Shown here: positions 35,882-45,593 of the stretch, piece after piece | Numbering within the stretch: position 1 is the first letter of the stretch | Layout: every line of letters begins with the position of its first letter | Assembly (NCBI GenBank): GCA_019633985.1 | Contig: JAHQWE010000011.1 | Coordinates: forward strand, 44,465 to 108,464 | DNA length: 64,000 bases | Direction: 5' to 3' | DNA from: Acidiferrobacterales bacterium | GTDB lineage: Bacteria > Pseudomonadota > Gammaproteobacteria > Arenicellales > Poriferihabitantaceae | The notes under the pieces: generated by a model | Databases searched by the model: none | What the model was told of the DNA's origin: nothing | Seen by the model: only the letters and a program-made list of their open reading frames with translations | Translations under genes and position numbers: made by a program

Positions 35882-36751
35882 ATGGCAATTACTGCTTCCA
35901 TGGTAAAAGAACTCCGCGAGCGCACAGGCGCCGGCATGATGGAGTGTAAGAAAATTTTAACGCAAACCAACGGCGATATTGATGCGGCGATTGAAGAGCT
36001 TCGTATTAAAGGAGCGGCCGCAGCTGAGAAAAAAGCAGGAAGAATCGCGGCAGAAGGCATCATCGTGTCTGCCAGTGATAGTGGTTCTGGTGCTTTGGTC
36101 GAGGTGAATTGTGAAACCGATTTTGTTGCGAAGGACGATTCTTTCAATGAATTCTGCGCAGCAGTCGCCAATGCCGTAGTTTCTGGTTCACCTGCCGATG
36201 TCGAGTCACTTGCCGCGGTAACGCTCACTGAAGGATCCGTTGAAGAAGCGCGACAGGCTTTAATCTCCAAAATTGGTGAAAATATTAACGTTCGACGTTT
36301 TGTTCGTTTTGATGCTTCAGAAGGGGGCGTGAGCACTTATTTGCACGGCAATCGTATTGGTGTGATGGTGCAATTGGAAGGTGGCGACGATCAACTTGGT
36401 CGTGATATCGCCATGCATATTGCTGCCAGCAACCCATTGTGCGTCTCCGAAGAAGAGATGGATCCTGAGGTGCTCGCTAAAGAGAAGGATATTTTTGTTG
36501 CCCAGGCGAAAGAAAGTGGAAAGCCAGATGACATCATTGAGAAAATGATCGGTGGTCGCATGAAGAAGTTTCTGAAAGAAAATACTTTGCTTGGTCAACC
36601 CTTTGTGAAGAACCCAGACCAAACCGTTGCCGAGCTTCTCGCAGCAAATGGTGCATCTGTGAAAAAGATGTCTCGCATGGAAGTGGGTGAGGGAATTGAG
36701 AAAAAACAGGATGATTTTGTCGCTGAGGTAATGGCTCAAGCTGGTCAGTAG
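35882..36751 (+). CDS. tsf: Elongation factor Ts
   Basis: Guanine nucleotide exchange factor for EF-Tu, 289 residues. The UBA-like N-terminal domain MVKELRERTGAGMMECKKIL is fully typical, followed by the TDF motif in NCETDFVAKDD that contacts the nucleotide site of EF-Tu, and the C-terminal coiled-coil and module. It follows rpsB after 196 bases with a hairpin in the gap, and pyrH follows 20 bases after its stop. Confidence 0.97.
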   Translation: MAITASMVKELRERTGAGMMECKKILTQTNGDIDAAIEELRIKGAAAAEKKAGRIAAEGIIVSASDSGSGALVEVNCETDFVAKDDSFNEFCAAVANAVVSGSPADVESLAAVTLTEGSVEEARQALISKIGENINVRRFVRFDASEGGVSTYLHGNRIGVMVQLEGGDDQLGRDIAMHIAASNPLCVSEEEMDPEVLAKEKDIFVAQAKESGKPDDIIEKMIGGRMKKFLKENTLLGQPFVKNPDQTVAELLAANGASVKKMSRMEVGEGIEKKQDDFVAEVMAQAGQ

Positions 36752-36771
36752 ATCAGCGCACACCGTTTCCA

Positions 36772-37512
36772 ATGGTAAGCCCTAAAGAACCACCTGCCTG
36801 GCAGCGTGTCCTCCTCAAGCTGAGTGGCGAAGCCCTGGCGGGAGACGACAAATTCGGTATTGAAGGCGATATCTTGACGCATACTGCGCAAGAGCTGAAA
36901 AATATGCTGGAGGTGGGTGTCGAGCTCGGCGTAGTCATTGGAGGCGGAAATTTCTTTCGCGGTATGAGCGCCGCATCCCAGGGAATGGATCGAGTGAGCT
37001 CAGACTATATCGGGATGCTGGCAACTGCGATGAATGCGCTGGCGTTACAACAGGCGCTGGAAGCGCTTGGGGTGTCCGCTAGGGTGCTTTCAGCGATAGA
37101 GATTAGAGGTGTTGCCGAGCCTTACATTCGAGCCCGTGCACTCAAGCACTTGAGCATGGGTCGAGTGGTGATATTTGCCGCTGGAACCGGAAACCCCTTG
37201 TTTACTACGGATACGGCGGCGAGCCTTCGCGCACTAGAGATCGGTGCGGAAATCATGGTGAAGGCGACAAGAGTCGATGGGGTATTTGATTCAGATCCTG
37301 AGAAAAACCCCCAGGCGATGCGATTTGATCGCCTTTCCTTTGACGAAGTATTGCAAAGAAAGCTAAAGGTGATGGATATGACAGCGATCACTCTTTGTCA
37401 GGAGAATCAGATGCCGATTCAGGTGCTCGATCTTCATCAAAAAGGGAGTTTAATGAAAATGGTGAAAGGGGAGCCCGTTGGGACATTAATTATGGATCGT
37501 CCCGAAAGCTAG
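36772..37512 (+). CDS. pyrH: UMP kinase
   Basis: Makes UDP from UMP; bacterial type of the amino-acid-kinase fold, 246 residues. Characteristic segments are VLLKLSGEALAG (phosphate loop), VIGGGNFFRG, DYIGMLATAMNALALQ (UMP binding), GRVVIFAAGTGNP and TTDTAASLRA. It lies in the conserved tsf-pyrH-frr order. GTP activates and UTP inhibits the enzyme in proteobacteria. Confidence 0.97.
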   Translation: MVSPKEPPAWQRVLLKLSGEALAGDDKFGIEGDILTHTAQELKNMLEVGVELGVVIGGGNFFRGMSAASQGMDRVSSDYIGMLATAMNALALQQALEALGVSARVLSAIEIRGVAEPYIRARALKHLSMGRVVIFAAGTGNPLFTTDTAASLRALEIGAEIMVKATRVDGVFDSDPEKNPQAMRFDRLSFDEVLQRKLKVMDMTAITLCQENQMPIQVLDLHQKGSLMKMVKGEPVGTLIMDRPES

Positions 37513-37656
37513 CGATCGTCAGCTTTCTCTGTTTTTCCCCTATTTCAGGGGCGCAGTATATTCTTAATCCGGTAAACCTTGTCATTCACCATGACAGCCC
37601 GGACAGATAGAAACTATAATACCGCGCTAATAAAAATCCCTACCCAGGACCCAAGA

Positions 37657-38214
37657 ATGATCGATGAAATCCAGAAAGATGCTGAAGCCCGTATGCTGAA
37701 GTCGGTAGAGTCCACGCGAGATGCAATGAGCAGGATTCGCACCGGTCGAGCTTCCCCTGCGCTACTGGAGCATTTGACTGTCAGCTATTACGGTACCGCC
37801 ACACCGATCAGTCAGGTTGCCACTATTGCGGTGGCCGACGCTAGAACGCTTACAGTCCAACCTTGGGAAAAATCCATGTTGGCTCCGGTCGAACGGGCTA
37901 TTTTGGAGTCAGATTTAGGGTTAAACCCAGTGACTGCCGGTGAAACGATGCGAATTCCTCTGCCACCGATGACAGAAGAACGCCGTGTCACGATGGTCAA
38001 AGTCGTTAAAAATGAAGGGGAAGAAGGGAAAATAGCGATTCGAAATGTCCGCCGTGATGCGATTCAGTCTGTGCGAGACCTGCTCAAGGAAAAGGAGATT
38101 ACCCAGGATGAGGAAAAGCAGTCAGAAGCAGAGTTGCAAAAAATCACGGATAAGTACGTCAGCATGATCGATGAGGTGGTATCGGAAAAGGAAAAGGAAG
38201 TGATGGAGGTCTGA
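37657..38214 (+). CDS. frr: Ribosome recycling factor
   Basis: Splits post-termination ribosomes with EF-G. The protein is 185 residues from ATG 37657, the normal length, with the three-helix-bundle segments MSRIRTGRASPALLEH and VRRDAIQSVRDLLKEKEITQDEE. The frame is open from 37579, but the additional 26 residues have no family similarity, and AGGAC lies a suitable distance before 37657. It follows pyrH after 144 bases. Confidence 0.96.
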   Translation: MIDEIQKDAEARMLKSVESTRDAMSRIRTGRASPALLEHLTVSYYGTATPISQVATIAVADARTLTVQPWEKSMLAPVERAILESDLGLNPVTAGETMRIPLPPMTEERRVTMVKVVKNEGEEGKIAIRNVRRDAIQSVRDLLKEKEITQDEEKQSEAELQKITDKYVSMIDEVVSEKEKEVMEV

Positions 38215-38247
38215 GTCCTCTACACTTTCTCAAAAGAGCAAACACTT

Positions 38248-39024
38248 ATGCTTGCGCAATCCGACGATTCGATTTCCTCCGCAACCAGCGGTGACGGGAA
38301 AAAACCCAGGCATATTGCGGTGATCATGGATGGCAACGGTCGCTGGGCGCGTCAGCGTGGACTCCCTCGAGTCGCTGGACATCGACGTGGTGTCGACGCA
38401 GTGCGAAACATGGTTAGTAATTGCGGAAAATCCGATATTCCGTATCTCACACTGTTTGCTTTTAGCAGTGAAAACTGGCGCCGGCCTACTACGGAAGTCA
38501 AGCTCCTGATTGAGTTGCTTTCTTCTACGCTCGATAGTGAACTAATGAAAATGCATGAGCATGATATTCGGTTGAGGGTGATCGGAGACTTGAGTCGATT
38601 TCCCAAACGGCTGCAGCGTAGGATTGAAGATGCCGAAGAATTGACCCGAGACAACACTGCGATGAATGTCACCATTGCCATTAATTACGGCGGCCGATGG
38701 GATATCGAGCAGACCTGCAGGGTAATTGCGGAACGTGTTGGACGCGGTGACATCGAACCGCAGGCTGTCACATCCGAACTCATTGAGAGTCATCTTTCTA
38801 CCAGTGATTTGCCGGAACCCGACCTGTTTATTCGCACCGGAGGTGAAAAACGCATCAGTAACTTTTTACTATGGCAGCTCGCTTACACGGAACTGTTCTT
38901 TACCGATGTGTACTGGCCGGATTTTGACGCCAATTCGCTGAAGGACGCGCTGGACTACTTTGCTGGCCGAGAGCGTCGCTATGGTCAGACAGGCGAGCAG
39001 ATTGCGAGTCTAGCGCAAGCCTGA
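38248..39024 (+). CDS. uppS: (Di-trans,poly-cis)-undecaprenyl diphosphate synthase
   Basis: Cis-prenyltransferase that makes the C55 carrier for cell-wall sugars. The active-site motif VIMDGNGRWA includes the essential Asp; FAFSSENWRRP and the C-terminal DLFIRTGGEKRISNFLLWQLAYTE-type region (RTGGE..RISNF) are present. Length is 258 residues. It is 33 bases after frr and 27 bases before cdsA. Confidence 0.96.
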   Translation: MLAQSDDSISSATSGDGKKPRHIAVIMDGNGRWARQRGLPRVAGHRRGVDAVRNMVSNCGKSDIPYLTLFAFSSENWRRPTTEVKLLIELLSSTLDSELMKMHEHDIRLRVIGDLSRFPKRLQRRIEDAEELTRDNTAMNVTIAINYGGRWDIEQTCRVIAERVGRGDIEPQAVTSELIESHLSTSDLPEPDLFIRTGGEKRISNFLLWQLAYTELFFTDVYWPDFDANSLKDALDYFAGRERRYGQTGEQIASLAQA

Positions 39025-39051
39025 TCTGAAACCTAAAAGCGAGATCAATTT

Positions 39052-39876
39052 ATGTTGATGACCAGAATCATTACGGCTGCGATACTCGCGCCACTCGCGA
39101 TTGCCCTGATTTGGTTTTTGCCCACCAGCCTTTTTTCTGAAGCGGTTTTTTTGCTGTTGGTGATTGGACTGTTCGAGTGGGATGGACTGACAAAAAAGTC
39201 CAATACGGGATTTGTACTGGCTGCAGTGCTGCTGCTGATCACAGCGGCAATTCTTTATATTCTCGATAGTGGGTTGATCGAAAACGATGTGCCTTCTTTG
39301 ATGCCGCCATTTCTATTGTTAGGCAGTCTATTTTGGATATCTCAGCTCTGGGTTCTCGCCAAAGGTATCGAGTACAAGCGTTCACTATCTACTGAGTGGT
39401 TTTTGGGCGCCTTAATTATCTTGTGTGCCTGGGTATCAATGAGCTGGATTCGGATGCAAGAGCCTGATGGACACATCAAGATACTGATTGCGATTGTAAT
39501 TGTGTGGGCGGCGGATACGTTCGCCTACTTTGCCGGTGTGAACTTCGGGCAGCGAAAACTGGCCCCATCAATTAGCCCCGGAAAAACCATTGAAGGTGTA
39601 GTTGGTGGTTTGGTGGGTGCTTTACTGATCGCCTGGCTGGGCGCTCATTTCCTATTAAGTCTGACTGCCTCGCAGTTGGTTGCATGGCTCGTAGCAGCTA
39701 TCTTAGCAGCATTAATCAGCGTTGCTGGGGATTTGTATGTCAGTCGTTTAAAGCGTCACGCCGGGGTAAAAGACAGTGGGAAGTTGCTACCGGGACATGG
39801 GGGCCTGCTAGACCGCATTGATGGATTGTTGGCGGCCATGCCAGTGTTCGCATGTACCTGGTGGTTGCTACAGTGA
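39052..39876 (+). CDS. cdsA: Phosphatidate cytidylyltransferase
   Basis: Integral membrane enzyme making CDP-diacylglycerol. About eight hydrophobic segments are visible, and the C-terminal signature SRLKRHAGVKDSGKLLPGHGG..DRID carries the conserved acidic and basic catalytic residues. Length is 274 residues. The stop overlaps the proposed GTG start of dxr (GTGA), which ties translation of the two genes. Confidence 0.95.
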   Translation: MLMTRIITAAILAPLAIALIWFLPTSLFSEAVFLLLVIGLFEWDGLTKKSNTGFVLAAVLLLITAAILYILDSGLIENDVPSLMPPFLLLGSLFWISQLWVLAKGIEYKRSLSTEWFLGALIILCAWVSMSWIRMQEPDGHIKILIAIVIVWAADTFAYFAGVNFGQRKLAPSISPGKTIEGVVGGLVGALLIAWLGAHFLLSLTASQLVAWLVAAILAALISVAGDLYVSRLKRHAGVKDSGKLLPGHGGLLDRIDGLLAAMPVFACTWWLLQ

Positions 39877-41072
39877 CTGAAAAGGTTGTGATCATGGGAT
39901 CCACCGGCTCGGTGGGTGTCAGCACGCTGGATGTTATTCGCCATCATCCTGAAAAATTCCGGGTCGCCGCACTCTCCGCCAATAACAATGTTGACCTGAT
40001 GCTCCGTCAGTGCAAAGAATTTCAACCTGAACGCGTCTTGATGGTGGATCATTCGGCAGCCTCTGAACTGGAAACCGCGCTTCGCGATATAGAATTGCCC
40101 ATCGAGGTCTCTGCCGGATCAAGCCAGCTGGATTTACTGATTGGAGAAGACACAGACTCCGTGGTTTGCGCGATTGTAGGGGCTGCAGGATTATCCTCAA
40201 CGCTAAGTGCGATTCGCCAGGGATGTAAGGTGTTGATTGCCAACAAAGAACCACTAGTAATGCTCGGGCCAACCCTGGTGGAGTTGGCAAGAGAAAACGA
40301 TGCGGTAATTTTACCTTTAGACAGCGAGCACAATGCGATATTCCAATGCCTGCCTGGCAACTGGCAAAGCGGGTTGGGGGATCAAAACAGTCATATTCGA
40401 TTTGGTGTTCGTCGACTATTATTAACCGGATCTGGCGGTCCGTTCCGCAATGTCGATGCAGAAACCTTTCCGATGATTACCGCGGATCAAGCGTGCGCGC
40501 ATCCTAACTGGGACATGGGGCGCAAAATCTCGGTAGATTCAGCAACACTGATGAACAAAGGGCTAGAGTTGATCGAAGCTTGTGCACTATTCAGCCTAGA
40601 TGAAAAATTGATCGACGTCGTGATTCATCCGCAGAGCGTCGTGCATTCAATGGTGGAATATGTAGATGGGTCAGTGCTTGCTCAAATGGCCAACCCGGAT
40701 ATGAAAGTGCCGATTGCTAATGCTCTGGGTTGGCCTCACAGGATAGAATCAGGGGTGTCCAGTCTCGATCTGTTTTCGGCGAATCATTTTGATTTTGAAC
40801 CACCCGATGAAAACAAGTTTCCCGCGCTTCCCATGGCTCGGGAGGTGGCGCGAACCGGTGGAGATGCACCAGCCACTCTGAACGCGGCGAACGAGGTAGC
40901 GGTAGCAGCATTTCTGAACGAAGAGATCCGCTTCGATCAGATCACTGAAATTGTTCTCAATGTGCTTAACCAAACCGAGTTTGAACAAGGTGTATCGTTG
41001 GAGTCCGTGGTGGCGTCAGATCAGCGAACTCGGGAGAAAGCACTGCAACTTGTGAAGGCCTGTAGAGTCTGA
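39873..41072 (+). CDS. dxr: 1-deoxy-D-xylulose-5-phosphate reductoisomerase
   Basis: Second step of the MEP isoprenoid pathway, NADPH-dependent. The Rossmann motif is VVIMGSTGSVGVSTLDV; metal and substrate residues lie in PLDSEHNAIFQ and SATLMNKGLELIEA. ATG 39852 would also be open, but it lies inside cdsA; GTG 39873 places the GSTGS motif at the usual distance (protein MTEKVVIMG..., 399 residues). Confidence 0.95.
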   Translation: MTEKVVIMGSTGSVGVSTLDVIRHHPEKFRVAALSANNNVDLMLRQCKEFQPERVLMVDHSAASELETALRDIELPIEVSAGSSQLDLLIGEDTDSVVCAIVGAAGLSSTLSAIRQGCKVLIANKEPLVMLGPTLVELARENDAVILPLDSEHNAIFQCLPGNWQSGLGDQNSHIRFGVRRLLLTGSGGPFRNVDAETFPMITADQACAHPNWDMGRKISVDSATLMNKGLELIEACALFSLDEKLIDVVIHPQSVVHSMVEYVDGSVLAQMANPDMKVPIANALGWPHRIESGVSSLDLFSANHFDFEPPDENKFPALPMAREVARTGGDAPATLNAANEVAVAAFLNEEIRFDQITEIVLNVLNQTEFEQGVSLESVVASDQRTREKALQLVKACRV

Positions 41073-41153
41073 GCAGTTGTCAGCCCAAAGTGATCAATCA
41101 AGCGGTAAAAAGATACCAATGCAAAATACGCAACAATCAGAGGTAAGCGTAAG

Positions 41154-42503
41154 ATGAGTGGATTTGGCTTCAGTATAGTCGGCTTTCTTTTAGCGATTGC
41201 GATTCTGGTCGCAGTGCATGAGTTTGGACACTTCTGGGTTGCGAGAAAACTGGGTGTAAAAGTGCTGAAGTTTTCGATTGGATTTGGAAAAACCCTGTTC
41301 CATTGGCGACGAAAGAACGATCCGTGTGAATATGTAGTCGGAATGATTCCTCTCGGCGGGTTTGTCAAAATGTTGGATGAACGCGAGGGAGACGTTCGCG
41401 AGGAAGAGAAAGATCAAGCATTTAATAACAAACCTTTGTGGGTACGCAGCGCGGTGGTATTTGCAGGCCCGGCATTTAATTTTTTGTTTGCCATTTTTGC
41501 AATCTGGTTGGTGTTTCAGATTGGCACCCCGGACATCCGTCCGGTAATTGGCGAAATTGGGCCCGACTCTCAAGCTGAAGTCGCCGGCTTCAAAGCGGGC
41601 GATACCCTGGTTGCGGTTAACGGCCGGCCAATCCAAACCTGGCGAGAGCACGAGTTTTTCATGTTGCACCAAGCGATGAAGAGAAACACGCTGCAATTCG
41701 AAGTTTCTGATATCAGCGGCCAGAATCGGTCCATCGATGTCAATTTTGGCGAGATCGACCCGAATAGCCTGACTCGTAGACCGATTACGGCGCAGTTAGG
41801 GATTTACCCTTCTCCCCCCAAAGCGCAGGTCAGTCGCATGGTTGAGGGTGCGCCTGCAGCCATAGCCGGCCTTCAACCCGGCGATGAAATAGTCTCGATC
41901 GATGGTAAGGCGATTTCTGACTGGTATGCCATGGTTGAAATTGTTTCGGCGAACCCGGGGGGGAAACTGCAGCTTGACGTAAACCGTGCTGATACCCAGA
42001 TCCAGCTGGAAATAGTACCGGAGTCCATAGAACGCGATGGGCAACAGATTGGCCGGATTGGGCTATACATGCCGCCGTTTGAAAATACCAAATTGAGATA
42101 CGGGCCGCTAGAGGCTATCACCGCTTCGATCGACTATAACTGGCGCATGACGGCGATTACTTTTCGCTCGATTGGCAAAATGCTAACTACGGAAATGTCT
42201 TCGGAAAATCTGTCTGGGCCGATCACGATTGCTCAGCTGGCGGGAGACACGGTCAAGTCTGGTGTCGTTGATTTTCTTCGATTCTTGGCAATTATCAGTA
42301 TCAGCCTCGGGCTGCTGAATCTCCTGCCGATTCCGATCCTGGATGGTGGTCACTTGATGTATTTTTGCTACGAAGCAGTGACCGGCAAAGAGCCTTCCGA
42401 AGCTGTGATGATTCGAGGCCAACAGCTGGGAATTACATTGCTCATTTTGCTGATGGGGCTGGCGTTCTACAACGACATAATGCGTTTGTTTGGTTTGCTA
42501 TGA
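41154..42503 (+). CDS. rseP: Site-2 zinc metalloprotease RseP
   Basis: Intramembrane protease that cuts anti-sigma-E RseA and clears signal peptides. HEFGH in the first membrane segment (near residue 22) and LLPIPILDGGHL near the C terminus form the zinc site. Two PDZ domains lie in the periplasmic part (around residues 115-190 and 205-280, with GAPAAIAGLQPGDEIVSI in the second). Length is 449 residues, normal. Confidence 0.96.
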   Translation: MSGFGFSIVGFLLAIAILVAVHEFGHFWVARKLGVKVLKFSIGFGKTLFHWRRKNDPCEYVVGMIPLGGFVKMLDEREGDVREEEKDQAFNNKPLWVRSAVVFAGPAFNFLFAIFAIWLVFQIGTPDIRPVIGEIGPDSQAEVAGFKAGDTLVAVNGRPIQTWREHEFFMLHQAMKRNTLQFEVSDISGQNRSIDVNFGEIDPNSLTRRPITAQLGIYPSPPKAQVSRMVEGAPAAIAGLQPGDEIVSIDGKAISDWYAMVEIVSANPGGKLQLDVNRADTQIQLEIVPESIERDGQQIGRIGLYMPPFENTKLRYGPLEAITASIDYNWRMTAITFRSIGKMLTTEMSSENLSGPITIAQLAGDTVKSGVVDFLRFLAIISISLGLLNLLPIPILDGGHLMYFCYEAVTGKEPSEAVMIRGQQLGITLLILLMGLAFYNDIMRLFGLL

Positions 42504-42719
42504 CCCAATCCGGTTCATCTTAGATTCTGCAATTCCCTTTAGAAACTGAACAGGCCGAGATTAAAGAATAGTCATCGATCAATGTTAGGATCAGCACACG
42601 ATCTGAGGTAATATTTGGCTTTCCACTGCGGACATGGTTTCAGCGTGCAGGACCTGGATGGATGGGTTCCCGCTCTCCCCGCAATGCTCCCTCGTTTGCA
42701 ACGAATCTAACTATAAAAT

Positions 42720-45002
42720 ATGAAAAAAATCGTTCTGGTCCTATTGGCCTTACTGGTCAGTCTTCCTGGATACGCCGCAGAACCTTTCACTATTTCTGAT
42801 ATCCGGGTTGAGGGGTTGGAGAGATTGGACCCTGGTACGGTGTTCAATTATCTGCCCCTGAAAGTCGGCGATGAAATGAACGATGAAGAAGCGCGAATCA
42901 GTATTAAAACCCTGTTTGAAACCGGCTTTTTCCGCGACGTCCAGCTTGGACAAGATGGCACTGTGCTGGTGGTTACGGTGGCGGAAAGACCATCCATTGC
43001 CAGTATCAAAATTACCGGTAATGAGGAAATCGAAACCAAGAGTCTGGAAGAAGGTTTGTCGAAGGCAGAGCTGGTAGAGGGGCGAATTTTTAATAAAGCC
43101 AGTTTGGCGATTGTCGAACGAGAGGTACAGCAGGCATACCTCGCGATGGGTAGATATTCCACATCCGTCGAAACTGAGGTAGAAGAACTCGAAAGAAACC
43201 GCGTTGCGATCAAAATTGATATTACAGAAGGACGCGTCGCCAAGATAAAAAAGATCAATATTATTGGCACCAATAAAATCAAAGCCTCCAAGTTGAAGAA
43301 CGAGATGGAGCTGATTGAGCGAAAGGGTTGGAGATTGTTCACAAAGCGCAATCAATACTCCAAACAAAAGCTTGAGGCAGATTTGGAAATTATCCGATCC
43401 TACTATCTCGACAGGGGGTTCCACGATTTTAAAATCCTCTCATCGAGTGTGGATATCAGCCCCAACAAGCAAAATATATTTATTAGTATCGCCCTGGAAG
43501 AAGGCGAGCAGTTTACCTTTGGGGAAACCGAAATTGAATCCGCGGGCTCAGTGGAAGGGTTGGAAGAGCTTGTGACGATTGAGCCCGGTGAGTCCTTTTC
43601 ACGAAAAGCCGTCAATCGATCAAGAAAGGCGATTGCGGATAGATATGCAGACACAGGTTATGCGTTTGTCGAAGTCAGACCTGTTTACAAAACAGATCGG
43701 GAAAACAATACTGTTTCCACTGTTTTTACCATTGATCCCAAGCAACGTGTTTACGTGCGGAAGATTGAAATCAGCGGTAACAGCTATACACGCGATGAGG
43801 TGATCAGACGGGAACTGAGACAGCTGGAGGGTTCCTGGTACTCTGCAGGTGCGGTCAGGCGTTCGAAAGATCGGCTCAACCGTCTAGGTTTTTTTCAAAA
43901 TGTCAGTATTGAAACCCCGAGTGTTCCCGGTACCACCGACCAGGTTGATCTGCGAGTTTCGGTAGTTGAACGCGATACCGGAAGTATTCAGTTGTCAGCG
44001 GGATACTCTGATGCAGATGGCGCTCTACTAGGCGTGAACTACCAGCAGCGAAATGTCCTGGGAACAGGTAAAGAGCTCAATGTCGCCTTGAACAATTCCG
44101 ATGCAGCAACTGAAGCTTCCGTTCGGTATACCGATCCGTATTACACCGAGGATGGCGTTAGTCGAAGTATTAGCTTGACGCGCAGGGAGGTAGATTCATC
44201 GGAAGTAGATACCGCAGAATTTATTTTGGATACAACTGCAGCGGGAGTACAGTACAAAATCCCTATATCTGAGACAAACTCTGTGAATTTTGGCGTTGAA
44301 TTTGAGCGCCTTGAGTTAGCATCGACGGATGGAACTCCACCAGAGTTTCTCGACATCATCGAAAATAATCCGGAGTCCGACGACTTGGTGCTTACCCTGG
44401 GTGTATCAAAGGACACGCGAAATGACTTTTTCTTCCCCACAAGAGGGGGAGTGGCGAGCCTAGGCGTTGAGGTCACCGTACCGGGTAGTGATTTCGAATA
44501 TTACAAAGTCAACCTTCAGGGGGCATACTACCAATCGGTTTCAGATCGCATTACGCTGAAAGGTGGGTTTGGATTGGGTTACGGCGACGGGTTTGGTGAC
44601 ACGAGTGAGATCGGTTTACCTTTCTTCAAGAATTACTTTGCTGGTGGTTCGAAATCTGTTCGAGGTTATGACGGTCGTTCTCTTGGGCCCAGGGATACTG
44701 GCGAAACACCGTCACCATTGGGTGGAGACCGAAGAGTGCTGATAAATACTGAGATTTTATTTCCACCTTATGGAGATGGACCGAGTAAGGATAAGCGCCT
44801 CGGATTTTTCGTTGATGGTGGCATGGTTTATGGCACAGGCACAGATTTGGATCTGGATATGCTGCGATACTCTTATGGCATTGTGTTCAACTGGTTGTCT
44901 CCGCTCGGCCCCTTTAGCTTGAGCTACGGAGAGCCGATCGACGAAGAACCCGGGGATGAAATAGAGAACTTCCAGATCTCTTTTGGAACCGTGTTCCGAT
45001 AA
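42720..45002 (+). CDS. bamA: Outer-membrane protein assembly factor BamA
   Basis: Signal peptide MKKIVLVLLALLVSLPGYAA, then five POTRA domains (about residues 22-425) and a 16-strand barrel. The barrel holds the conserved loop-6 motif family sequence (KSVRGYDGRSLGPRD, containing RGY-type VRGYD) and ends in FQISFGTVFR. BamA inserts beta-barrel proteins into the outer membrane. Length is 760 residues. A 216-base gap precedes it, with no sigma-E-type promoter that I could recognise. Confidence 0.97.
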   Translation: MKKIVLVLLALLVSLPGYAAEPFTISDIRVEGLERLDPGTVFNYLPLKVGDEMNDEEARISIKTLFETGFFRDVQLGQDGTVLVVTVAERPSIASIKITGNEEIETKSLEEGLSKAELVEGRIFNKASLAIVEREVQQAYLAMGRYSTSVETEVEELERNRVAIKIDITEGRVAKIKKINIIGTNKIKASKLKNEMELIERKGWRLFTKRNQYSKQKLEADLEIIRSYYLDRGFHDFKILSSSVDISPNKQNIFISIALEEGEQFTFGETEIESAGSVEGLEELVTIEPGESFSRKAVNRSRKAIADRYADTGYAFVEVRPVYKTDRENNTVSTVFTIDPKQRVYVRKIEISGNSYTRDEVIRRELRQLEGSWYSAGAVRRSKDRLNRLGFFQNVSIETPSVPGTTDQVDLRVSVVERDTGSIQLSAGYSDADGALLGVNYQQRNVLGTGKELNVALNNSDAATEASVRYTDPYYTEDGVSRSISLTRREVDSSEVDTAEFILDTTAAGVQYKIPISETNSVNFGVEFERLELASTDGTPPEFLDIIENNPESDDLVLTLGVSKDTRNDFFFPTRGGVASLGVEVTVPGSDFEYYKVNLQGAYYQSVSDRITLKGGFGLGYGDGFGDTSEIGLPFFKNYFAGGSKSVRGYDGRSLGPRDTGETPSPLGGDRRVLINTEILFPPYGDGPSKDKRLGFFVDGGMVYGTGTDLDLDMLRYSYGIVFNWLSPLGPFSLSYGEPIDEEPGDEIENFQISFGTVFR

Positions 45003-45042
45003 GTTTCAACTGAAGTTCGCACAGACTTAATAGGTCAAAGAT

Positions 45043-45573
45043 ATGCAAAATCTAGGGATGCAGTCGTTTCGGAAATTATTTCTGATGTTCGCTTGGGGGC
45101 TATCACTTGCGGTGTTCAGCCAGTCGGCATTTGCCGAGAAAATAGGCTATGTAGACGCAAGGCGACTGGTAGACGAATCTCCCCAGGGAGAGGCTCAATT
45201 AAAAGCGCTTGAGGAAGAATTCAGCGCTCGCAATCGAGAGATTAAAGGTAAGTTCGAGATTTATCGTGCCGCGGAAGCAGATTTTCAAAAGAATGGCCTG
45301 TTGCTCTCTCCTGAAGAACAAGAAGCAAAAAAAGCTGAGCTTGCTCAAATGCAACGAGAGCTAAAACGCGATCAACGGGATTATAACGAAGAGTACGGGG
45401 CGAAGCGGAATGCTGGTCTAGGCACGCTTCAAAAAGTGATATCCGATGCCGTCATATTTATCGCAGAGCGTGATAAATATGACTTAATTGTTCAAGAAGC
45501 AGTTTTCGCCAGTAAAGCAATTAATCTTACTGACACCGTTCTGGAAGAGCTTAAAAGTCGCGCGAAAAAGTAG
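45043..45573 (+). CDS. skp: Periplasmic chaperone Skp (OmpH)
   Basis: A 176-residue protein with a signal peptide (core LFLMFAWGLSLAVFSQSAFA) and a mature part that starts EKIGYVDARRL, followed by a long charged alpha-helical hairpin, the tentacle of Skp. It holds unfolded outer-membrane proteins on the way to BamA. Located 40 bases after bamA and 20 bases before lpxD, the standard order. Confidence 0.94.
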   Translation: MQNLGMQSFRKLFLMFAWGLSLAVFSQSAFAEKIGYVDARRLVDESPQGEAQLKALEEEFSARNREIKGKFEIYRAAEADFQKNGLLLSPEEQEAKKAELAQMQRELKRDQRDYNEEYGAKRNAGLGTLQKVISDAVIFIAERDKYDLIVQEAVFASKAINLTDTVLEELKSRAKK

Positions 45574-45593
45574 TGGCACCTTTGGTTTAGACC

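Noticed and set aside
42504..42719. Sigma-E promoter before bamA
   Set aside because: No GGAACTT-like -35 at the right distance from a TCTGA-like -10 could be found.
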